Source: Amoebidium appalachense (lineage: Eukaryota > Ichthyosporea). Taken from it: a stretch of DNA of 64,000 bases. Location of the stretch: assembly GCA_963693365.1 (NCBI GenBank), contig CAVNZM010000006.1:868001-932000 (forward strand), read 5' to 3'. Under the pieces are notes generated by a model. The model ran no database searches. It was given only the letters and a program-made list of their open reading frames with translations, and was not told the origin of the DNA. Numbering within the stretch: the first letter of the stretch is position 1; each line of letters begins with the position of its first letter. The translations under genes were made by a program, and so were the position numbers. Shown in pieces: positions 22,031-55,054 of this stretch.

Positions 22031-22540
22031 AAATCACACAAAGACATTTTCCTCGAGCAAAGGGTACACAGGGATGTAGTCAGGAAAAGCAGTATGAAGG
22101 GAATCCCAATAAATAAACAAAAGCTTAAATCGAACATCTTCAAGCAGAACACATTTCAAAAGGATTTGTGTCAAGCAAGAACAGTATGCAGGTATTTCAT
22201 TCGAGCAGCGCAAAAGAACAGAAGTTTTCCTTTCGAACACAAAATGGAGGGGTTTTATGAAATCAAAACGGTATGCGAAGATTTTAAAGGTGTTACTGTA
22301 ATAATCTCGGTAAGTATAAAAAAAAAAGATTCGTCACGTGAAACAACGCAAGGGATTTTCGCCATGCAAAAGATTGTGAACGGATATGCGTTATGTAAGA
22401 AATATAATGTAGCAATCGTTTGGCAGTGAAGTATGAATGTATTATGGGAATGTCGACAAGCAGGACAGTATGAGTGGGTTTTAGTCCAGCAAAAACAGTA
22501 CAAGAGGACATTCGTCAAGCAAAGCAGTAAGACGACGGCC
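22031..22540 (+). repeat. Degenerate flank of the 34-bp array
   Basis: Recognisable but decayed units (caagcagaacacatttcaaa, gtcaagcaagaacagtatgc, cgtcaagcaaagcagtaag) spaced about 34 bp or multiples, with substitutions and indels, indicating older copies on one side of the array. Confidence 0.6.
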
Positions 22541-22620
22541 CAAATCATGACTGCAGTGGTTGCCATATGGGTCCCAGTGGGTCAACTTCCGTTCAAATGT
22601 TGGTTTTGTTTCGCACCCAC

Positions 22621-22631
22621 CCACACGCAAG

Positions 22632-22693
<62 letters not shown>

Positions 22694-22731
22694 CTCCTCC
22701 CCCCCTCCCCCCCCCCCCCCCCCCCCCTCTC

Positions 22732-22765
<34 letters not shown>

Positions 22766-22812
22766 CTCCCCCCCACACCCCACCCTTCTTACCCGTTTTT
22801 TTCTTTTTGAGA

Positions 22813-22846
<34 letters not shown>
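22621..22846. repeat. (CT)n, poly-C and poly-G block
   Basis: CT dinucleotides (22629-22692), then C-runs to about 22784, then a G-run (22818-22846), on the plus strand. Confidence 0.95.
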
Positions 22847-22847
<1 letters not shown>

Positions 22848-23311
22848 GGGACAGTTATTTATCAGGCAAACGTAGGGCAAACTCAAAGGGCAAAGGGGAG
22901 GCCAAACACGTCATCCCACCTCAAATGTCATGGCTGCAGCGTGGCCGTCCGGGCACCAAAGAACAAAATTGGCACCCCAAATGATGGGGTCAGTGGTTCT
23001 CGGGGCCTGGAGTTCGAGCATGCCGCAGGGCTGGTTGGAGAGCACGTGCTGCCGTCAGGGCCGTTCTCGGCCACGGCAGTCCACAGCACCCGCTCTGCAT
23101 TGTCGAACATATCCGGCCGGCACCCACACCACAACCTTCTGCAGAGAACATGGATATGGGTGTGGTCGCAAAAGAGGGACGGGGGAGAGGGGGGGGGGGG
23201 GGGGGGGGGGGGAGGTGTTAGCATGTGTTATAACGTACAAAGTACGGAAATTAACAACACATGCAGAGAGCTTTGCACCGAGGGGGGAAGGGGGGGGCCA
23301 GGGAGTGTGGG

Positions 23312-23355
<44 letters not shown>

Positions 23356-24670
23356 GGGGGGGGGGGGGGGGGGGGGGCAGGGTTGGGAAGAGGGGGAAGA
23401 GAAGGGGGGGGGTTAAGGCAGAGGAATGCACCCATGCGCCGGAAGGAAATACATAATCACGCATGGCATTCAGCTTGAAAGAGGCCAACACGGTTGTCCG
23501 AGGCGTGCACACAATTAAGGACCATGGGTTCTAGGGGAGCCATCACCAGCAGGGCGGTTTGTGCATGTAGGCGCACCATGCAATCTGTCTGTTGGATCTA
23601 TGCATGCAGCATGTACAGGCACGTATGAGCGACATGCAGAAGTTGACAAGTGGCGTGTGCGGAGAGCAAGGAAAAGGACTGAGGAAGTAAAACGGACAAA
23701 GGGAATGCAACCCCACACAACATGCACACAAGGCACACATACCCATAAGGTAACAACACAAACACTCAACTACAGCAGAACAAGCAGCCCCCCCCCCCCC
23801 CCTCCCCCCCCCCCCCCCCCCCCCCGGCCCGCCCTCCCGTGTATGCGTGTGCGTTTAGGTGTTGTGACGGTGCGTGTTTGTGCACGCGGGTATTATTATT
23901 TGTGCAGGAGGGGGAAGGGGGGAGAAGACAAGAACGAACCTTCATAGTCTGCAGCGTCGTTTGGAGCGAAATTGGACGTACAAGTAGAGCGTCCTATACG
24001 TGGCTTGGCGGGAGGTCCGTGTAGTCGGCCTGAGCATTGTGGAACTCAGTGTCCTCGCCAGACCTGGTGCCCGCACACAGGAGGGAGTGATTCAGGCCGA
24101 GGATGCATGGTCCGCACCATATGATACGGCACGTACCTTGGCACTGTACATGTGGCATATTCCGCGCAAACACCCCATCCATGGAGGAGGCAGAAACGGA
24201 TGCCAGCATACGTAATATTCTGGGTGATATGTGTCATATTGTTTTTGTCTTTTGCACATACGTCCGGAAACCAAGACACGACCTCATTCCTCTCCATAGG
24301 TCAATTTGTACCACCAACGAGCTCTTGAACATCGGCCAACAATAGAAAGCTTTCTAGTCACGAGAGCTCAGCCATCTATATGGCGCCGGCGCCGGCCCAG
24401 GCGCTACCTTTTTTTTTCCTTTTTTTTTTTGTGCAGTGTTCCGGCCATTTTTTTTTTTTTATATATCCTCCTTCACTTATCAAGGTTATGTGCTTGTCGC
24501 AACTATTATTATTGAGGAGCCGCTTGGGTGAAGCGGGTAAGCTCCTCGCCTCAGAAATTCCCGGATTGCTTGCTGTGTGGCGGTCCCACGGTGCCGGTAA
24601 TTGCTGGTCTTCTTAGAAGACATCAAGCGACCTGCATGTGGGCGGTAGGCCCGGCGAGTACTTTTTTTTG
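22847..24670. other. Mixed region, islands of possible coding sequence, no gene resolved
   Basis: Islands at 22860-23175, 23420-23780 and 23930-24340 have ordinary composition. On the minus strand at 23175-22980 an exon-like stretch (RPDMFDNAERVLWTAVAENG) is bordered by an acceptor-like CTCTGCAG. At about 24185-24139 another minus-strand piece ends in a good donor (CCAAG then GTACGTG), followed 73 bp later by CACCAG and an open frame. I could not connect these into a gene. Confidence 0.3.
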
Positions 24671-24679
24671 GCCCTTTAT

Positions 24680-24833
24680 CCGTTGGTGCCACTCGGCCTG
24701 CTCATAGCCTAGTGCTGAGAAAATTCTGTCTATTTTTTTTTCATTCCCGTTGGTGCCACTTTTGAGCTGGCCTGGCAACCAAAAAAACAGAAGAAGAAGA
24801 AGAAGGAGTTTCGTGTGGATTTTTTTTTTTTTT

Positions 24834-24882
<49 letters not shown>

Positions 24883-25147
24883 CTCTTTGTTCGTTGTTGC
24901 AACTTTTGGGGGGCAGTGTGCTGTTTAATATAATTAACGACATGTATTTTGTTTGTCGGATATACATGGAAAAAAGAATATACATCACGATGGGAAAACT
25001 TTTTTTTTTTTTTTTTTTTTTTTTTGGCACGGTGTGTACAGTGTGTTCCGTATATATGTGTATATGACAAGGTCCTGAGTCTGAGGAGAACACGGCCTCG
25101 TCCAAATAAAAATGCCTGGTGGGAAAGTTTCCTGTACGTTAACCCCC
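24680..25147 (+). repeat. Direct repeat unit, copy 1 (~450 bp)
   Basis: Starts cgttggtgccactcggcctg and ends tttcctgtacgttaaccccc. It aligns collinearly with 25763-26161; shared landmarks are gttggtgccact..gagctgg, ggggggca.tgtgctgttta, ggcacggtgtgt, and cctgagtctg.ggagaacacg. Homopolymer lengths differ between the copies. Confidence 0.75.
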
Positions 25148-25415
25148 AAACCCCCCTTACACACAAAAAAAAAAAGAAAGGAAAAAAGCGGAACTTGAAA
25201 AAAAAGAACTTGAGAGACAGAATAAACCAAGAACCACAAAAAGAAAACAAACACGGGTATCTGCCAATGCCCCTAACCCTAGGTACCCCCCCCCCCTCCC
25301 CCCCCCCCCCTCCCCCCCCCCCCCCCCCCCCCCCCCCTCACACACACACACACACACACATCACACACACACACACCAAAAGAGAAAAATTCATTAAAAA
25401 AAGGAGACCAGAAAC

Positions 25416-25450
25416 GCCTGGTTGGAAGGTTTCCTGTACGTTAACCCCCT
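25416..25450 (+). repeat. Extra copy of the repeat-unit end
   Basis: cgcctggttggaaggtttcc tgtacgttaacccc repeats the last ~35 bp of copy 1 (25111-25147) between the two full units. Confidence 0.7.
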
Positions 25451-25475
25451 AACACCCCCCCCCCCCCCCCCCCCG

Positions 25476-25507
<32 letters not shown>

Positions 25508-25559
25508 AAAAAAAACCCCCCGACCCCCCTAACACACACACACACACACACACACAATA

Positions 25560-25671
25560 AAAAATGGAAAAAAGAGAGAGAGAGAGATAGAAGGGGGGAG
25601 AGGGGGGGGGGGGGGGGGGAGAGAGAGAGAGACAGAGAGATAGATAGAGAGAGAGAGAGAGCCTCAGGAGA

Positions 25672-25738
<67 letters not shown>
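25560..25738. repeat. (GA)n microsatellite with G-run
   Basis: Nearly continuous GA dinucleotides with GATA variants and a G-run at 25602-25619. Confidence 0.95.
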
Positions 25739-25740
<2 letters not shown>

Positions 25741-25762
25741 ACAAACAACGACAACAACAAAG

Positions 25763-26071
25763 TTGGTCCCACCCAGCCTCCTCATAGCATAGTGTTGAGG
25801 AATTGTTTTGTTTGTTTTTATAGCCGTTGGTGCCACTATTGAGCTGGAAAAAAAAGAATAGGAAAAAAAAAAGGAGTTCCCTGTGGAATTTGTTTTTTAG
25901 CATTAAATATCTTTTTCGTTGTGCGCTTTCGGGGGGCAATGTGCTGTTTATCATGAATAAATAGGGTGTCTGTCTGCTATACATGTAAAAAAAAGTATAC
26001 TGATATGTGAGGAGCCCAATTTTGTTTTTTGGGCACGGTGTGTGTGTGTGTTCCGTGTGTGGGTACATGAC

Positions 26072-26106
<35 letters not shown>

Positions 26107-26161
26107 TGAGTCTGCGGAGACCACGGCTTTGTCCAAGTAAACATGCCTGGTAGGAATTTTT
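25763..26161 (+). repeat. Direct repeat unit, copy 2 (~400 bp)
   Basis: Second, diverged copy of the unit at 24680-25147, same orientation, about 1.07 kb downstream. Its end (gtccaagtaaacatgcctgg) corresponds to gtccaaataaaaatgcctgg of copy 1. Confidence 0.75.
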
Positions 26162-26175
26162 ATATATATACCCGG

Positions 26176-26454
26176 TTATAATATTCTGTTTAGAATAGAA
26201 GCAACCAGGATATCATATGGGGGACCCTTCACTGCCGCATCTCCAGCCAGCCACAGTGCACGCCTAGGGCCCACGCCATGGTGCCTCTCCCCGTTACTCA
26301 GCTGCAGAGTGACACCCTTCCCTCCCCCGAAATCGATGGACACAACGTCAGCAGTTAGGTCGGCAACCAGCTCCTTGCCCGTGCCTGTGAGCTTGAACCA
26401 GCGCGTCGTATACCTTGACTTCTTCGAACGGCCGGAATCTTCAGACGACGTCAT
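26176..26454 (-). CDS. Hypothetical 92-residue protein, or first exon of an unknown gene
   Basis: From an ATG at 26454 the minus strand reads MTSSEDSGRSKKSRYTTRWF, then a balanced segment KLTGTGKELVADLTADVVSI and a Gly-rich turn, to a stop at 26176. It contains no simple repeat and begins with a Ser/Arg/Lys-rich, probably disordered N-terminus. The last ~15 residues (PPYDILVASILNRIL) may be intron if a donor such as GTGAAG is used. It lies about 1.5 kb beyond the end of DHX34 on the same strand. I recognise no domain. Confidence 0.4.
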   Translation of the reverse strand: MTSSEDSGRSKKSRYTTRWFKLTGTGKELVADLTADVVSIDFGGGKGVTLQLSNGERHHGVGPRRALWLAGDAAVKGPPYDILVASILNRIL

Positions 26455-26870
26455 GTTTGCGGCCCTTAAAAACAACTTTCCAAAACTTAGCCAACGTATT
26501 TGTTTTTCTTTCCTTTTTTTTTTTTGTTTTTGTTTTTGTTTTGGCACGGTTTGCGCACTCATGCCATATATGGCAATCCCGCGCGTGATTGCATCATCAG
26601 TGCATAGGCTCGAGTGCACTTGCAATACCCGGTGGAATCCCCGAGGCCCCAGCCTGCCACAACCTGAGGCATGCACACGTGGTACGACACACGCACAAAC
26701 ACACCCGGCCCTTCGATCATTTCTTCCGCAACTCCCCCCCCTTCCCCCCCCCCCCCCCCCCCCCCCACCCAACCACCCACCCACCCAAACATACAGAGCC
26801 TCCTCCTAAGCCTCCCCCGGATTTTCGGCTAGCCTCCTCCCCCCCCCCCTCCCCCCACATTACACTGTTC

Positions 26871-26917
26871 ACACACACACACACACTGTGACACACACAC
26901 ACACACACACACACTGT

Positions 26918-26955
<38 letters not shown>

Positions 26956-26958
26956 CGT

Positions 26959-27043
<85 letters not shown>

Positions 27044-27050
27044 TACACAT
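26871..27050. repeat. (CA)n microsatellite
   Basis: About 180 bp of CA dinucleotides with two TGTGA-type interruptions. Confidence 0.95.
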
Positions 27051-27103
27051 ACAAACCAAAGCCGTGCACTACCGCTAGCTCTGTGATTACATGTACACAC
27101 GTG

Positions 27104-27243
27104 CACGCACATAACATTCAACCTGACTGCTACTGAACACGAACCCACTGAACAACAGGGTTTCTTCGCTAGCCTCCTTCCCCCCCACCCACGCACATAA
27201 CATTCAGCTTGACTGCTACTGAACACAAACCCACTGAACAACA
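27104..27243. repeat. 54-bp tandem duplication, period 86
   Basis: cacgcacataacattcaacc through cactgaacaaca at 27104-27157 recurs at 27190-27243 with three differences, separated by a C-rich stretch. A copy of the 31-bp gggtttacgctgtttactcg repeat follows at 27252-27282. Confidence 0.85.
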
Positions 27244-27845
27244 TGTCTAATAGGGGTTTACGCTGTTTACTCGAGGCAAAGACTAATACTAGAGCCCCCC
27301 CCCAATGGCATGGCCACTTCCCAGCCTACCAGGTTAAACTGCACCCCAATTCCTCCCCCCTGCGTCGGGGAGGTGTTGGGGAGGGGCGTGGTTGGGGGGA
27401 GGGGGGAGGGGGAGGGGGGAGGGGGAGGGGGGAGGGGGAGGGGGGCGGGGGGTGGGGGGGAAGAACGCTAAAGATTTCTGAGGTGACGACACTTGGCCTC
27501 TTGGGCACGCTTCGCATTTGCATTGATCCCCACTTGACCATTGACATACTAAATGTAAGTTGTGTGGTTTTCACAATTCACCATCTGGTTCACGGAGTAC
27601 CGTACACTCATCACACAGGCAAACTTGACAAAAAGAACGGAATAACAGGGCAAAAAAAAACAGGGCATTTAATTCCTACTGCCTTCATGCCTAATGCCAG
27701 GTACACTCGACACTAATTCTGGATTCTTTTCATTCGAAATGCTCTTTGCCTCCGCTCCCGTTCTCGTAGCTAGTCCCCCCCCCCCCCCCCCCCCCTTCTC
27801 CCCTCTCCCCCCTGCCTTTCCCCCCCTCTTCCCCCCCCTCCCTTC

Positions 27846-27882
<37 letters not shown>

Positions 27883-27938
27883 CCCCCCCTCTCCCCCACC
27901 CACCAACCCACCACCACTACCACGCCACCCACACATAC

Positions 27939-50665
<22,727 letters not shown>

Positions 50666-51022
50666 TTCTGCAATCACTACATAGCAGATTTAGGTCTGAC
50701 AGCCTCAGAGTTTCAACCTGCTGCACATGAACCTGACTCCGCTTTCCTCTTTCGCCGACGGTGGGGCCCGGCGCGCCGGCGCTGTCCTGCTTTGACTTTG
50801 TGTTTGCGCAAACATTACCCTATTTAGCTCGTCAGCTTCCAAAATAAGGCAACAATAAAATTTTCGAATTTGGCGGGCTCAGCAGTCAAGTGGCAGGCTG
50901 CAGGCAGCGCTACACAGAGCAGGCAGCGCAGTCTTTCACTGAGCTTGACGGTGGGTTAAGGGGAGGCTCGTTTCATATTTCATAGGTGGTAGAAGAATGT
51001 ACACACATAGTTGACAAGAAAC
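50666..51022. promoter_or_regulatory. Shared divergent promoter of DHX34 and the glycosidase gene
   Basis: 357 bp separate the two divergent ATGs. There is no TATA box. TTTGGCGGG at 50869-50877 matches the E2F/DP consensus (TTTSGCGS), and GGCGCGCCGG at 50769-50778 is a GC-rich palindrome. The segment is free of the homopolymer tracts that fill the neighbouring introns. Co-regulation of the pair is an inference. Confidence 0.55.
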
Positions 51023-53584
51023 ATGAACCCAGCAGGGGGCAGCGCTCGCTGGGTGCTATTCCACCTGGCTGCCGGGTTGGCCGTGTCACTCGTGGGAGTG
51101 TGGATGTGGTCTCCCCAGTGGCTTATTCCTTCCACTCAAGTTGTTAGCGACCGACATGTTCCAACAGCACATAGCAAGGATATACTCGCACTAGCTATTA
51201 CACAGTCGGAGGTAGTGCTCGAGAACACGTACGTTCGTGCCAAATTCAATCTCACACACCCACACCTACAGTCGCTTGAAGGTCGGGTTAGTAGTGGTGG
51301 TGGTGTGTGGTCGGATTGGAAAGAAACACTCGCAAGTGGGGGCCTCCGTCTCGAATATGGAACAGAGGCAGATGCACGTGCCTCTAAAACACACACGCCA
51401 GCCAAGGCTACCGTTTTGGCACATACATCTTCCCTTGTACAAATAGCGATTTCCTTCAAAATTGACACTTCCTCTAGCACGAGTATAGCGGAAACCTGGA
51501 CTCTCTCCCTTGCTAACTATAGCCGAGCGCTCTCTGTTCAGTTTACCGGACACGTAGCCTCTATCAATACCACACCACATATTAGACGCAGTATATTCTG
51601 CCGTGCACTAAGCAGCTACGCCTTATTCGAAGATGAGTTCTCGTTTGTACAAATGGCAAAGGCAGACCCCCACAAGCAGTTTTACCACACACGGAGGCCA
51701 CTGCGCCGCTGGTATACCCTGGGCGGTGGTACAAGCCTCGAAATCCTCAGAGACACGGGGCACGAGTCGTATATTGTTCTGGAAAATAGGTGTACAGCAA
51801 CTTGCGACAGGGGGACGTGTGTGAATAAGACCGAGGGGATGCCCAACATCCAATCACTTTTCGGTGTACTGCTGCAGAGTGGGGAGGAGCACCAGCACCA
51901 CACAGCCCTGCATGAGGTACTTTTTGGTGAGCCTCCATCCAAGCAGAGCTATTGGACCACCGAACAACCGGCGGGTTCAGCAACTACTTCAGGCACAGAA
52001 CACACATACAACTACACGTGGCACCTCTACCCAAACAACGGAAACTTCCCCACCTCTCCCTTGGCTACGTCACCTTTGCGACCTCTACCAGATCTTGAAC
52101 CACCCACATCCCATGTTGAGTTGTCACACGTGGCGGCGTTTCTAACTGCAATCTATGGGACGCTGGTGGGCACGGTGCACTACAGCGACGAGCAGCTGTT
52201 TGCTGCCCCAACAGTCCATGCCCCACGGCAAGGCTACAGCGGCCACTACAACTTCTTCGACCCAGATACGTTTTTCATCACCGTCGGTTTAACCTATAGC
52301 CACGACCCAGCCCTGCAAGCAGCAGCACGGCGCATAATCGAGACAACTGGGGAGGGCCTGAGAGAGGATGGACTCGTGCCTCACCACTTTTCGAGGGGCT
52401 ACCCTGATTATCGTGCTCTGAGCACTGCACATATGCCGGGGCCGAACTTTTTCTGGCTGTGTGCCACACTCACACACGCAGCCGAGACGGGTGATAGGGT
52501 GTGGCTTCGTGCCATGGCCCCAAAGATCGAGCGTGCGTTTGGCTACCTGCTGTCCCTTTACAGTGAGGACACGGGCCTATTTTATAGCAGTGGGTCGCTT
52601 ATGGTGGACACGGTGAAGAGGGAGGGTTACACCACAGATTTCAATGCCGCTATGTGTCTCCTACTTCCACGCATGGCCGAGTATTATTCATTTGCAGGCA
52701 AGCACGAGGATTCAGCAAAGTGCACAGCTCTGAGGGAGCAAGTAAGTGCACGCATGAACGAGCTTCTATGGGACCACACTGACAACGACCACTACATTAC
52801 GAGTGTGAGACCCACAGTACCAGGTACGGCCACGGTGGGTGAGCGTATGGATATGGTGGACTACGATGCTAATGCCCTTTGTATTGCTGCCGGCATTGCA
52901 GATAAGAGCAGAGCAATTGCGTATTTTCACCGAAAAGACACCGGGAATTTTGCACTTGGACGGAAAACCGTGCAGCGCCCGTCGTTTGTTTCGGGGATAT
53001 ACTACAACGAGAGTTTGTGCCACGTGGAAAACAGTGGTGACTCGAATGTAAGTTTTGGCCGTGTTTTCTACTACGAAGCACATTCACGAAGGCGCGTGAA
53101 TGATGCAGCACAGTTTCTGAAGGATTTTGAGATGGTGGTTACAGACTTGCATAGGTGGACATGGCTATCTGAGCGTTATGACTTAAACGGATATCCCCAC
53201 GGGCACCGTGGCTTTTTCGAGTATCCTGCTGTGGTTGCTATGCTACTGCGTGAGGTAGTTTACGGCGTGCATGTATCCTTGAATGAAATACATGTTAGAC
53301 CTTGGGTTGAGGTGGCACCAGAGAGATGGGTGTGGGGTTTGGGTCAACTTTTTATTCAGTTCAGTGATGCACATGTGCTTATTGATGTGCCCTTATTTGG
53401 TGACTATAGGATCGTCGTGTCTGGGCTGAAACCAGGAACTTCGTATTCTGTGATGTCCAGAGAGAAGGTGACTAACCAAAGCACGCTGATAGAAAGTGTG
53501 AGCAGTGACGGTAGTGGAGTGGTAGAGTGTACCGTGCTTCTAACTAAGGGTTCTGTAATAGACGTGCTAGCGAACATAGAATAA
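51023..53584 (+). CDS. Type II membrane six-hairpin (alpha/alpha) glycosidase
   Basis: An intronless gene of 853 residues starting at the ATG at 51023 (the frame opens 12 bp earlier at a TTG). Residues about 10-30 (WVLFHLAAGLAVSLVGVWMW) form a signal anchor, so the rest is lumenal; at least seven N-glycosylation sequons (for example NLT, NYS, NKT, NYT, NES, NVS, NQS) agree. Residues 45-380 look beta-rich. From about 404 (GHYNFFDPDTFFITVGL) through EGLREDGLVPHHF, AFGYLLSLYSEDTGLF, GYTTDFNAAMCLLLPRMAEY and LDLNGYPHG-like helices runs an (alpha/alpha)6 barrel of the six-hairpin glycosidase superfamily, related to GH15/63/78/133-type enzymes. Candidate acids are in DPDTFF and the EDG/TDFN loops, but I cannot fix the family or the substrate. 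A Golgi or ER glycan-trimming role is inferred. AATAAA overlaps the stop. Confidence 0.75.
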   Translation: MNPAGGSARWVLFHLAAGLAVSLVGVWMWSPQWLIPSTQVVSDRHVPTAHSKDILALAITQSEVVLENTYVRAKFNLTHPHLQSLEGRVSSGGGVWSDWKETLASGGLRLEYGTEADARASKTHTPAKATVLAHTSSLVQIAISFKIDTSSSTSIAETWTLSLANYSRALSVQFTGHVASINTTPHIRRSIFCRALSSYALFEDEFSFVQMAKADPHKQFYHTRRPLRRWYTLGGGTSLEILRDTGHESYIVLENRCTATCDRGTCVNKTEGMPNIQSLFGVLLQSGEEHQHHTALHEVLFGEPPSKQSYWTTEQPAGSATTSGTEHTYNYTWHLYPNNGNFPTSPLATSPLRPLPDLEPPTSHVELSHVAAFLTAIYGTLVGTVHYSDEQLFAAPTVHAPRQGYSGHYNFFDPDTFFITVGLTYSHDPALQAAARRIIETTGEGLREDGLVPHHFSRGYPDYRALSTAHMPGPNFFWLCATLTHAAETGDRVWLRAMAPKIERAFGYLLSLYSEDTGLFYSSGSLMVDTVKREGYTTDFNAAMCLLLPRMAEYYSFAGKHEDSAKCTALREQVSARMNELLWDHTDNDHYITSVRPTVPGTATVGERMDMVDYDANALCIAAGIADKSRAIAYFHRKDTGNFALGRKTVQRPSFVSGIYYNESLCHVENSGDSNVSFGRVFYYEAHSRRRVNDAAQFLKDFEMVVTDLHRWTWLSERYDLNGYPHGHRGFFEYPAVVAMLLREVVYGVHVSLNEIHVRPWVEVAPERWVWGLGQLFIQFSDAHVLIDVPLFGDYRIVVSGLKPGTSYSVMSREKVTNQSTLIESVSSDGSGVVECTVLLTKGSVIDVLANIE

Positions 53585-53585
53585 A
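53580..53585 (+). terminator. AATAAA overlapping the glycosidase stop codon
   Basis: GAATAAAC contains both the TAA stop (53582-53584) and an AATAAA hexamer. If used for polyadenylation, the 3' UTR would be only about 15-30 nt. Confidence 0.4.
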
Positions 53586-53589
53586 CTTT

Positions 53590-55054
53590 TCGTTTGCGTG
53601 ATCAATGAAACGAAGCATTTGAGGGTGATGGTCCATGGCAGCGTGGTGTTTACGTGGAATGCATGGTGTCTTGATCACTCCTAAACACCTTGGTAAACCC
53701 CGGCAAGCTCTAGCCGCAGCAGTGCCCTATATGCAGGAGTACTGCGGTGCTGTACAGCCTGCACAGGCTCAGAATAGGCCACCAAGCACCTGATACCTCC
53801 AGCTACACTGCTTTGTGCTACTGTAACATACTGCAGTGCCGCAGAAAGATTGTAGGCAAGTCAGTGAATTCACAGAGATCCGTCTTCCCTCATCTCTTCC
53901 CTCATCGGAATGCGCCCAGCATAAATTCACAGAGATCCGTCTTCCCTCATCTCTTCCCTCATCGGAATGCGCTCAGCATACCTTCCAAGATTGAATAAAA
54001 AGGACCAGCCAATCATCTGCTTGCACCGTGAGTGACGGTCGGCCGTTACCGTGCTGCCTGACCTACAAGTGAAGCTCCGTGAACCCCTAGGAGTAGCCCA
54101 CCACAATTATATACATAGGCGCATACAGTTATAACCACCACAATCACTTCACATCGTCATACCTGTTTTTGATTTATGCTAAAAGACCCTAAAAGACCTA
54201 TAGGCCCTAGAACAAACAGTTAGCCGTGGCACGGGAAGAGGATCTTGTGGGGGCGGATGGGAGTGCGGCAAGCCCGTTTGATTGGCAAACGATTTGCGCA
54301 ACAGTGATCAAGTTCAGATCAACTGCCTTTTGATTGGGCGGTGGCTTTACTTAAACCCTTATAAGGCAACTGTGGTATGTAATCAATTCCTCTGTTCTGT
54401 GACTGGCCGGCGGCCGCCTGCAGACGCATGCATGCGCTTGTTTCAGTTTCGTCAAGTTCCGCAAAGAAGTGTTGTGAACGAAAGACTAAACACTCCAGGC
54501 AAGCACCTGATTACTCAAGACAGTTGGAATTGCTATTGACTTGTTCCATTAGCTATACACAGCGCACTTGAGTGTCGAGAGTTAAAGTAACTTGGACAGC
54601 ACATAGAACTCTCAGTGACAATTAGCAGTAGACTTTCAGAACTCACCCTAAGGGCACCGTAGTTGCTTGTAGATACTGCTGCCTCCAAGTGGACGGGCAT
54701 GTGCTTGGCTCTGTAGAAGAACTTAGATATCGTAATCATACTTGGAACTCTCTTTTTAATCATACTTGCACAGGAAGTCTCTTTATTTTTAAAGTTTCTT
54801 ATTACACCTCAGGTTTCCATATGAATAAGCTTTCAGCTGAACGCCCATAAACAGATCAACTAGCCTTACACTTTCCACGTACTTTCCTCCTAAACTTCAC
54901 GTTTTGCCTTCCTCGTGTGCTTGAGCAACAGCCTCTCCCAACTATAAACCCACCAAAGCACCTGAAACACGCATTGGAACACCAAAAAAAGGGTGCCTCT
55001 CTGGTCACTTCTATGCAGCCTAGGCCCACACTACAGTAACTCTTACTCTGGGGA
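53590..55054. other. Intergenic between the glycosidase and the GT31 gene
   Basis: Ordinary-complexity sequence without long homopolymers. It holds a 57-bp tandem duplication (53867-53980) and scattered short frames without protein-like character. The last few hundred bases presumably carry the GT31 promoter; CCAAT-type motifs (for example gattgggcgg near 54333) are present but no TATA box is clear. Confidence 0.4.
53867..53980. repeat. 57-bp tandem duplication
   Basis: aattcacagagatccgtctt through gcatac-type end occurs twice in direct tandem (53867-53923 and 53924-53980) with a single base difference (cgcccagc/cgctcagc). Confidence 0.92.

Noticed and set aside
21495-22429. Lys/Gln/Asn-rich ORFs as a real protein gene
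   Set aside because: They follow from the 34-bp tandem repeat read in rotating frames; no start context, splice sites or non-repeat domain supports a gene. Kept as a repeat and a finding.
24514-24620. tRNA-like sequence (gagccgcttgggtgaagcgg ...)
   Set aside because: No foldable cloverleaf: no matching acceptor stem and no B-box.
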